64,000 bases of DNA from Turneriella parva DSM 21527 (lineage in GTDB: Bacteria; Spirochaetota; Leptospiria; Turneriellales; Turneriellaceae). A model generated the notes under the pieces. That model was not told the origin of the DNA. It searched no databases and was given only the letters and a program-made list of their open reading frames with translations. Both the position numbers and the translations under genes were made by a program. The stretch covers positions 1,364,001 through 1,428,000 of the forward strand of contig NC_018020.1 of the NCBI RefSeq assembly GCF_000266885.1, in the 5' to 3' direction. Positions 58,014 to 64,000 of the stretch are shown in pieces; position 1 is the stretch's first letter, and each line of letters opens with the position of its first letter.

Positions 58014-59369
58014 TTACCTGCTTCTGAATGTGTTTGCTACCCAAATGGCGGCTATGTTAAATATGATTCCAAAAACTCCGACCCAGGCATAGTGTTGAAT
58101 CGGCTGTCCTGCGGGTGCATAGATAATCAACGAAGCGGCAATTGCCCCGAGTGACATTGCGAGCTGCTGCACCGAGCCGTTGAGGCTCATGAAAGTGCCT
58201 CTGTGCGCCGGGCTAACCGTATTGTTCAAAAGCGCCATCGCGGGTACCATGCGCCCAGAGACGAATATAAAGAATAATACCGTTGAAGCCATCAGAAGCG
58301 CAAATGACTTTGTCCATTCGTAGGTCACGAGCACAAAGGGTATTGAGGCGAGCAGCGAAACGAAACTGTAGATGCGCACGTTGCCAAACTTGTCGCTGAG
58401 CCAGCCAACGACGGGTGAACTCACGATGGTGGCAATGCCACCGCTGAGGTAAATGAGCGGCAGCTGGTCGTCGCTGACCCCATTGTTCTTTTGCATGAAG
58501 CCTGCAATATAGGGAATTATGCTGAAGCCAGCCACAAAATGAAAAACCATCATAAGGTAGAGGCGCTGGTGTTTGTTGTTGCTGAGCACTGCGCGAATCT
58601 GCGCGATCACATTCATGCGCGGCCCAAAAAGGTGGTCTTTCAGGGGCGGCATGCGCAACCAGGCAAATACCAGAATTAACGCTGAACCGAGCGCGATCAG
58701 ATAATAGGGCAGCTGCAGAAAGTATCCGTTGGCTAGCCAGATGCCTACCGGAACCCCGACCACGGCAGCCACTGAAAAGGCCATCATGATCACACCCGTG
58801 GCGCGGCCGCGTTTCGCGGGTTCAATCAGGTCGCCTATGATCGAAAATGTCACGCCAGACAGCAAACCACCGAATGCTCCGGTGACAAAGCGTGCAGCCA
58901 GAAAAGTATAGAACCCCGGCGCAACTGCACAGAGAAGGTTGCCGGCGATGAATCCCATAAAGCCGACCATGAGCGATGCCTTTCGGGAAATGCGGTCTAT
59001 AAAGAACGTCGCGGCAATGCCCGAAGCAAAAGCCGCCAGAGTGTAAGTAGAAACCAGCCAGCCGAACTGATTCGTCGTAATGTGAAACAGCTCTTCGAAT
59101 TTTTTCGCCAGAGGCATAATGACCATAAAATCAACGATGTGCATGAATTGTATGAGGGCAAGAATTGCCAGCACACCCCATTGCAGACGGCTGAAAACAG
59201 CTGGTTTGGATTCGCGATCGACAGGGGCGGCTGAGGTTAAGGCGGTGTGCGCTACACTGCTCTTTCTTCTGGGCGGTGATGCCTTTGCCGGCCGTTTTGC
59301 AGTAGGCTTTTTCTTTGCCACCTTACGGCGGGCCGGCTTTGCTTTGCTTGTCTTTTTCGCCTTCGCCAT
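58014..59369 (-). CDS. MFS transporter with Lys/Ala/Pro-rich N-terminal tail
   Basis: A 451-residue MFS protein with about 12 membrane helices (GVLAILALIQFMHIVDFMVIMPL, WLVSTYTLAAFASGIAATFFIDRISRKASLMVG and so on). The motif DRISRKASLM corresponds to the MFS motif A loop. Residues 1-40 are a basic tail (about 20 Lys or Arg, with Ala, Thr, Ser and Pro, for example KAKKTSKAKPARRKVAKKKP) like histone H1-type tails and unusual for a transporter. The substrate is unknown; the fold is like sugar-efflux or drug-efflux carriers. It is the first gene of MFS-mrp-repeats-dcd. Confidence 0.88.
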   Translation of the reverse strand: MAKAKKTSKAKPARRKVAKKKPTAKRPAKASPPRRKSSVAHTALTSAAPVDRESKPAVFSRLQWGVLAILALIQFMHIVDFMVIMPLAKKFEELFHITTNQFGWLVSTYTLAAFASGIAATFFIDRISRKASLMVGFMGFIAGNLLCAVAPGFYTFLAARFVTGAFGGLLSGVTFSIIGDLIEPAKRGRATGVIMMAFSVAAVVGVPVGIWLANGYFLQLPYYLIALGSALILVFAWLRMPPLKDHLFGPRMNVIAQIRAVLSNNKHQRLYLMMVFHFVAGFSIIPYIAGFMQKNNGVSDDQLPLIYLSGGIATIVSSPVVGWLSDKFGNVRIYSFVSLLASIPFVLVTYEWTKSFALLMASTVLFFIFVSGRMVPAMALLNNTVSPAHRGTFMSLNGSVQQLAMSLGAIAASLIIYAPAGQPIQHYAWVGVFGIIFNIAAIWVANTFRSR

Positions 59370-59444
59370 GCGCCAAGCATCGGTTCTGAGACACGGCGAA
59401 AAAGATTTATCGGGGGCAACTGTACCTGTTCGGATGAAATCGGC

Positions 59445-60107
59445 CTAATCGACAACCTTATCGATCTGGCCCTTCACAAAACGCTGCCACGCTTTCAGTT
59501 CGTCTGGCTTAAACTCGATTTGCGCCTGCCAGGACCCGAGGGGTATAAGCATTTTCAGGCCCTGCCCGTTTTGCAATGCAGCGAGCACCCGGTCATTGGC
59601 CAGAGCGTCTGCGCTGTATACCTTCCAGGCGCGTGCGACTGCCCCTGCTGCAGTCGGCTTGCCAAAGGTGATGTAACCGGTCTGCGCCTGCACTTCACTT
59701 GTCAGGGCGGCATTGTTGTGCGCTCGCTGGCCGGTATCGAGTACTGTCACCTTTTCGCGCAGCTCGCGCACCTGCCATGCGGTTACCGTAACCGTCGCGG
59801 CCACTTCGCCGCCTGCGAGCTGCAGCGCGACGCCCGGCATGGGGTCGTCATCATAGAGGCGCAGCGCTATACTCAGCGTCACGGGCGTCGTGCCGTCGGG
59901 AGTTTTAGTTTTGCTTGCCTTGATCTCGGCGCGACGTTCGCCACGCTCGAGTTCTTGCACATGGTTGTCGTCGGTACGAAGGTAGTGCTGCGTGCGCAGC
60001 GTGAGGATCTCAGAACCTGCTGAACGCTGCAGCCTTACGGTGTTAAACTCGCTGGCACAACCAAGACAAGCCACGCTCAGAACCAATAAAAAAGCCGGAG
60101 CCCGCAC
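59445..60107 (-). CDS. Lipoprotein of unknown function
   Basis: A 220-residue protein. The GTG at 60105-60107 opens a good lipoprotein signal (MRAPAFLLVLSVACLGC, Cys17). The mature part is strand-rich with a central MPGVALQLAGGEVAATVTVTAW stretch and an ending LKMLIPLGSWQAQIEFKPDELKAWQRFVKGQIDKVVD. No family was recognised. Its start overlaps the terminator of the acyl-CoA dehydrogenase gene (60088-60129); a longer frame from 60125 is possible but makes a poorer signal peptide. Confidence 0.75.
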   Translation of the reverse strand: MRAPAFLLVLSVACLGCASEFNTVRLQRSAGSEILTLRTQHYLRTDDNHVQELERGERRAEIKASKTKTPDGTTPVTLSIALRLYDDDPMPGVALQLAGGEVAATVTVTAWQVRELREKVTVLDTGQRAHNNAALTSEVQAQTGYITFGKPTAAGAVARAWKVYSADALANDRVLAALQNGQGLKMLIPLGSWQAQIEFKPDELKAWQRFVKGQIDKVVD

Positions 60108-60129
60108 GCCCCAGCATGCGGACACCGGC
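60088..60129 (-). terminator. Intrinsic terminator of the acyl-CoA dehydrogenase gene
   Basis: On the minus strand GCCGG and CCGGC close a hairpin whose inner arms are CCGCATGC and GCGTGCGG (one G-U pair), followed by six T. It lies about 25 bases after the dehydrogenase stop. It contains the start codon of the lipoprotein gene at 60105-60107. Confidence 0.85.
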
Positions 60130-60154
60130 CATCGGTGTCAATGTTTAAGCGAGC

Positions 60155-61312
60155 TTAGGTGCTCGCGAGGCCCAGATTCTTTGCGACAATTTCTCGCATA
60201 ATTTCTGAAGTGCCGGCATAAATCGTCTGCACACGGCAGTCGAGGTAAGCCTTCGCGATGGGGTATTCCATCATGAAGCCATAACCGCCAAAGAATTGCA
60301 GGCACTTAGACACGTGCGCCTGCAGCATCTCAGAGCACTGCAGTTTCACCGCAGAAGCTTCTGCCGTCACTTTCTCGCCTGCCATAAATGCCAAGACGAC
60401 GCGGTCGCAATACGAACGAGCCGCTTCTTGTTCGACGTACATGTCGGTCAGGCTGAAGCGCGTGTTCTGGAAAGAACCCACTGGCTTGCCGAACACTTTG
60501 CGTTCGTTGCAGTACTTTACAGTCTGGTCGAGCACGGTTTCTGCCGAGGCGATGTTCGAGATCGCGAGAACGAGGCGCTCTTGTGCGAGTGACATCATCA
60601 GGTAACGGAACCCTGCGTTGAGTTTGCCGATGAGGTTTGCCTTTGGCACCTTCACATCGTTAAAGTGGAGCTCCGATGTATCTTGTGCATGCAAACCGAT
60701 TTTTTTGAGTTTGCGGCCGCGTTCAAAGCCTGGCATACCGCGCTCTACCATCAGCAGCGAAATGCCGCCTTGGCCTTCGCCGGTGCGTGCAACGACGATG
60801 CACAGGTCTGAGAGGTAACCGTTTGAGATGAAAGTTTTTGACCCGTTCAGCAGGTAGTGGTCGCCCATGTCGACGGCCTTGGTCGTTACCGCGGCGAGGT
60901 CTGAGCCTGTGCCCGGTTCAGTCATGCCGATCGAAAGAATTTTGGTTCCGTTAATGATCCCCGGTAGCCAGCGCTTCTTTTGTTCTTCGTTAGCATAATG
61001 CAGAACGTAGGGGGCAATCACGTCGGCGTGCAGAGATATAAAGAAGCCAGACGATGCTGCTTTCGCGAGTTCTTCGATAACAATCACGTTATAGAGAAAG
61101 TCAAGGCCCATACCGCCATATTCTTCGGGAAAGTTAGGGCAGATCATGCCGAGCTGGCCTGCTTTTTCCCATACGTCGCGGGTAACTTCGCCCGCTTTTT
61201 CCCACTCTTCGTGGCGCGGAACGCATTCTTTCGCAATAAAATCAGCCACCATTTCGCGAAAGCGATCGTGCTCTTCAGTGAAAGGAAGCAATCGAGGAAG
61301 TCTTTTAACCAT
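60155..61312 (-). CDS. Acyl-CoA dehydrogenase, long-chain type
   Basis: A 385-residue flavoenzyme of fatty-acid beta-oxidation. The FAD-binding motifs MTEPGTGSDLAAVTTKAVDMGDHYLLNGSKTFISNGYL and QVLRQTVKY-like VLDQTVKYCNERKVFGKPVGSFQ are present. The position near the C-terminus that holds the catalytic Glu in medium-chain enzymes reads IYAGTSEI with Ala, while the Glu in AQERL occupies the site used by long-chain and isovaleryl enzymes. The chain-length preference is therefore inferred as long-chain or branched. A strong intrinsic terminator follows (60088-60129). Confidence 0.95.
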   Translation of the reverse strand: MVKRLPRLLPFTEEHDRFREMVADFIAKECVPRHEEWEKAGEVTRDVWEKAGQLGMICPNFPEEYGGMGLDFLYNVIVIEELAKAASSGFFISLHADVIAPYVLHYANEEQKKRWLPGIINGTKILSIGMTEPGTGSDLAAVTTKAVDMGDHYLLNGSKTFISNGYLSDLCIVVARTGEGQGGISLLMVERGMPGFERGRKLKKIGLHAQDTSELHFNDVKVPKANLIGKLNAGFRYLMMSLAQERLVLAISNIASAETVLDQTVKYCNERKVFGKPVGSFQNTRFSLTDMYVEQEAARSYCDRVVLAFMAGEKVTAEASAVKLQCSEMLQAHVSKCLQFFGGYGFMMEYPIAKAYLDCRVQTIYAGTSEIMREIVAKNLGLAST

Positions 61313-61474
61313 TGTTTTCTCCTATGATACACGAGGTATCGGGGTGACGGCTGGCACGGATGCCATTTCATGCCGTCACGTGTATTGTAGCGTTCGTTAC
61401 AGCTACTGCGTAGACCGATTACCAGATTGCGACATTGCGTAAATGCTTTGCGGGGTCTTAATATTGACAGTACT

Positions 61475-61510
61475 GTAATCGCCAAATCGCGTATACGAAT
61501 TGGCGATTAC
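61475..61510. promoter_or_regulatory. 11-bp-arm inverted repeat upstream of 61577
   Basis: GTAATCGCCAA (61475-61485) and TTGGCGATTAC (61500-61510) flank 14 bases containing GTATAC. A TTGACA lies at 61464-61469, next to the palindrome ACAGTACTGT (61467-61476). This 264-base gap separates the acyl-CoA dehydrogenase gene (minus) from a plus-strand exported-protein gene. A candidate operator. Confidence 0.5.
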
Positions 61511-61576
61511 GTTGTTGTATTTATGTCTCATTTTACTCACAGCATTGCCGCATCGCGTCGATAATCATGTAGAGAT

Positions 61577-62854
61577 ATGCGGGCTTTTTTGTTCACCACT
61601 TTTCTGTGCACTCTGAGCTCCTCATTATTCGCCGAGGTCTACCCGCTCATGCTCTTTCGCCAGTACGAAGACCATGAACCGAAACCCGGCCTCATGATCG
61701 GGCGCATCAACACGAAGGGTACCGACAATTCGGTCGCGCCGCGCCAGGTGCTCGGCTACGACGCGCGCATGTCTGTGGTGAGCGCTTCGATCGACAACGC
61801 GGCGAAGGTGTACCCCGGCATGAAGGTTTACCTCGTGAAACGCGAGCGCGACCACCAGAAGAACAGGGCGGCACTGATCGTCGCTGAGGGTGAAATCGCT
61901 TCGCTGACCGATACGGTGTTTTCGGGGCGGGTGGCACAGATACGCGGCCAGTTCTCGATGGTTTCGCGGCAGCATTTCGTCGCCGTCATGCAGCCTTCAG
62001 CGGGCCGCGAGCAGCGCGATGCGCAGAGCTATCTGCTTGAAGCTGACCGCCACAGGCATGAGCAGGATTTCGCACGTTCTGCGCAAAAACTGCAGCACGC
62101 GCGCGAGCTCGAGCCCAATAACCCTCTGGTGAACCTGCGCTATGCGCAGCTCGCGCTGCAGAACGGCGCCGAAGAGAAAGCGGCTGCAGCGCTTGCGAAA
62201 GCTTTTAACGAGCGCCGAAGTCTTGAAGACGTCAATGATTACCTGACGCTCGGTTCGTTGTACCTTGCCGCTAAGGTGCGCTCTCTGCCATCGCAGCCCA
62301 AAGAGTTGCTCAAGGCGGGTACCGCCATTTTGACCTCGATGCGGCAATTCGAGAAAGATCTAGGCCAGTTTGGTAAAGACTTAACGCCGCCCAAATCGGC
62401 GAGCTTTCGCCAAAAGCAGAGTCGGTTTTCGGCGGCGTACCATCTGCAGTATGGCGTTCTGCTCAGGCGAATCGCCGACAGCCTGCGTGAATATTCGCCC
62501 GAAGCCATCAGTAACATTCTCAGTTATGCCGAGCGCGACGCCCTGTATGCGCCGATCGAGACGCGCGTCGCGCGTGAGCGAGTGCTTGCTCTGCCCCGCA
62601 AAAAATGGGACAGAGCTTATGTCGACGCGGCGATTACCCATTTTGAAATTGCACTGAAGAAAGACCGGCACAGCGAGGCGGGTTTTGAAATTATCGACCT
62701 CTGCGAACAGCTGTGGGTTTCAGCCGATAACAATCGGCGCGTGTATCTCAAAGAACTTGTCGAAAAATACTCGGGGCAATACCTCGAAGCGGCGCACGAC
62801 GATCAGCGTATGGGTCGGGTGCGGCGGGCAGTCAGTAAAGTCAACCAGGCCTGA
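61577..62854 (+). CDS. Exported helical-repeat protein of unknown function
   Basis: A 425-residue protein with a signal peptide (MRAFLFTTFLCTLSSSLFA). Residues about 20-140 resemble a beta-domain (PGLMIGRINTKGTDNSVAPRQVLGYDARMSVVSASIDN). After that, TPR-like repeats follow (SYLLEADRHRHEQDFARSAQKLQHARELEPNNPLVNLRYAQLALQNGAEEKAAAALAKAFNERRSLED). A role in envelope assembly or secretion is possible but not shown. Its 3' end overlaps the convergent glycosyltransferase gene by 52 bases. Confidence 0.72.
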   Translation: MRAFLFTTFLCTLSSSLFAEVYPLMLFRQYEDHEPKPGLMIGRINTKGTDNSVAPRQVLGYDARMSVVSASIDNAAKVYPGMKVYLVKRERDHQKNRAALIVAEGEIASLTDTVFSGRVAQIRGQFSMVSRQHFVAVMQPSAGREQRDAQSYLLEADRHRHEQDFARSAQKLQHARELEPNNPLVNLRYAQLALQNGAEEKAAAALAKAFNERRSLEDVNDYLTLGSLYLAAKVRSLPSQPKELLKAGTAILTSMRQFEKDLGQFGKDLTPPKSASFRQKQSRFSAAYHLQYGVLLRRIADSLREYSPEAISNILSYAERDALYAPIETRVARERVLALPRKKWDRAYVDAAITHFEIALKKDRHSEAGFEIIDLCEQLWVSADNNRRVYLKELVEKYSGQYLEAAHDDQRMGRVRRAVSKVNQA

Positions 62855-63654
62855 TAGCGCCTTGCGGCTTCGGGGCGCTGGTATTTCTGTGCACCTTTCA
62901 CCAAAATCTGGCACTTGTAGATCGCCTCATCGAGCAGCGCTTCGGCCGCGCTTAATGCGAGGCCTGCCTTGCGTCTGTCGCGGTAGAAGCGGTGCAGCGC
63001 CAGCACACGGTAGCGGTCTGTTTCAGGTGTACTGCTCACTTGCGGCCAATCACCCGCCCGCTTAACGACCAGCGTCTCTTCGAGAAACCCAATCGGTGCG
63101 TCGGCAAGCATGCGTAACCACAGTTCGAAGTCACTGCAAACGGGAAAATGCGCATTAAAACCGCGATGTTTCTCGTAAAAGCCACGCCTGAACACCACAG
63201 CCGAATTGGCAATCAGGCACCGGCCAAAGGCGCGTTCAAGAAACGAGCCACCCTGTTTGCGGTGTTCGGCGCGTTGCGTCACCACTACACCGTGGCGCTG
63301 CCATTCTTCATTGCTATGCGTCCATTGCAGAGACGGTTCGGCTGAGAATTGCCGAACCTGTTTTTCAAGCTTCGTTTCACGCCAGAGGTCGTCGCTGTCG
63401 AGAAATGCGACCAGCGGCGCTCTGCCTGCTGATACACCCGCATTACGCGCGCCGCCGGGCCCCCGGTTTTTCTCTAACCTCACAAATCGCATTCGCCGGT
63501 CGGCGATCAAAACCCGCTCAGCCAGTGGCTGCGGTGAGGCATCATCGACGATAATAAGGTTCAAATCGGTGTGCGTCTGCGTGAGCACGCTCTGCGCGGC
63601 CTCAATCAACAGCTCAGCGCGCTCATAGGCCGCGATGATGACGTCAACCTGCAT
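62803..63654 (-). CDS. Family 2 glycosyltransferase
   Basis: A 283-residue GT-A enzyme. It begins QVDVIIAAYERAELLIEAAQSVLTQTHTDLNLIIVDDASPQPL, with the nucleotide-sugar Asp pair in AFLDSDDLW and a later RGFYEKHRGFNAHFPVCSDFELWLRMLADAP region typical of GT2. The substrate is unknown; such enzymes build surface glycans. Its stop lies inside the end of the convergent TPR gene. It starts just upstream of the RibD-like gene's stop codon, with no gap (stop 63655-63657, ATG 63652-63654). Confidence 0.93.
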   Translation of the reverse strand: MQVDVIIAAYERAELLIEAAQSVLTQTHTDLNLIIVDDASPQPLAERVLIADRRMRFVRLEKNRGPGGARNAGVSAGRAPLVAFLDSDDLWRETKLEKQVRQFSAEPSLQWTHSNEEWQRHGVVVTQRAEHRKQGGSFLERAFGRCLIANSAVVFRRGFYEKHRGFNAHFPVCSDFELWLRMLADAPIGFLEETLVVKRAGDWPQVSSTPETDRYRVLALHRFYRDRRKAGLALSAAEALLDEAIYKCQILVKGAQKYQRPEAARRYQAWLTLLTARRTRPIR

Positions 63655-64000
63655 CTACGCGTTCTTGATGAAAAAGAAGAACTCATCTGCCGGCCAGCTC
63701 GCGTGTTCGAGCAGCTGAAAGCCTTCAAGGTGCGGCATAGCGACTGTCGCCGCGAGCGCCCGGCTCATGGCATTACCCCGGCCGGGCTTTGACCAAAGCA
63801 TCGCATCGGATCGAATCTTTGAATGGTAGACGGCTACTGCATCGACAAGCCCCTGTGCGATCAGCAGCTCAGAGAACTGCGGGCCCGCCTCGATCAGCAC
63901 CGAATTATAGCCGTCTGCAGCCAGCTGCCTGAGGGTTGCTTTCAGACTTTCGGCGAAATTTGACTTTAATGCATGCCGGTTGACGGGGAGAATTTTGCTC
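63655..64000 (-). CDS. ribD: RibD-like reductase, C-terminal part (runs off the window)
   Basis: The last 115 codons of a dihydrofolate reductase-like RibD C-terminal domain, with the signature SVLIEAGPQFSELLIAQGLVDAVAVYHSKI. In riboflavin synthesis RibD deaminates and reduces the pyrimidine intermediate; the N-terminal deaminase part, if present, is outside the window. A free-standing reductase of the same fold is an alternative. It ends directly before the glycosyltransferase start. Confidence 0.8.
   Translation of the reverse strand, partial: SKILPVNRHALKSNFAESLKATLRQLAADGYNSVLIEAGPQFSELLIAQGLVDAVAVYHSKIRSDAMLWSKPGRGNAMSRALAATVAMPHLEGFQLLEHASWPADEFFFFIKNA

Noticed and set aside
1-64000. 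tRNA, rRNA or riboswitch genes
   Set aside because: No T-loop GTTCGANTC pattern with a matching acceptor stem, no rRNA-like blocks and no riboswitch core were recognised by eye.

Overview
The window looks like a chromosomal segment of a spirochaete of the order Leptospirales, most likely Turneriella or a close relative. The base composition is moderately GC-rich. There is a caa3-type cytochrome oxidase operon, flagellar hook genes, a bS21-DnaG pair, several START-domain exported proteins, and a BLUF-domain adenylate cyclase of the kind characterised from Turneriella parva (TpPAC). The taxonomic call is inference from gene content; no rRNA or tRNA gene was seen.

Layout. 1-5720: 5' end of radA, then a minus-strand operon sco-ctaC-ctaD-ctaE-ctaF for an A2-type caa3 oxidase. 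5781-8086: a YheT-type hydrolase gene cut in two by an IS2-like element. 8414-18281: an exported SurA/DsbA-like thiol protein, two metallo-beta-lactamase-fold enzymes, an acyl-CoA/HMG-CoA catabolic cluster, an ECF sigma factor with a FecR-like partner, ndk-ispA-tlyA, a START protein and an alpha/beta hydrolase. 18282-29450: a pair of tiny membrane proteins, sucC, envelope proteins (lipoprotein, small beta-barrel, MlaC-like, TolC-like, TPR), a KamA-family enzyme with a catalytically dead signal-peptidase homologue, a patatin and a flavin/2Fe-2S reductase. 29477-38498: a bifunctional-nuclease homologue, hemY-lipA, a five-gene operon of exported proteins plus a response regulator, and the photoactivated cyclase. 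38578-46711: NCS2-like permease, a GHKL-like ATPase, the fliK-flgD-flgE hook operon with three embedded parS sites, a pseudouridine synthase and an SH3 lipoprotein. 46749-56147: a second pseudouridine synthase, pdhB, def, sucD, rpsU-dnaG, a nucleotidyltransferase, a CCA/poly(A) polymerase-like enzyme, a DUF374 acyltransferase and a second copy of the tiny membrane-protein pair. 56188-64000: MFS-mrp-dcd with a striking tandem repeat between mrp and dcd, an acyl-CoA dehydrogenase, a TPR protein, a glycosyltransferase and the 3' end of a RibD-like reductase.

Most notable observations: (i) four 59-bp tandem repeats between mrp and dcd, each carrying a Shine-Dalgarno site, a start codon and a complete 20-codon ORF joined to the next by ATGA overlaps; (ii) three parS-like centromere sites inside flgD and fliK, all read in the same frame as NVSRET; (iii) a duplicated two-gene cassette of unannotated membrane microproteins; (iv) a signal peptidase I homologue lacking both catalytic Ser and Lys; (v) a 54-bp palindrome-bearing repeat amplified in frame inside the Sco protein; (vi) a family of dispersed hairpins with a constant core and covarying stems; (vii) a probably leaderless promoter with an overlapping inverted repeat at the BLUF cyclase.

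All calls come from reading the sequence and translations; no database search was run. Membrane-segment and residue positions are estimates.
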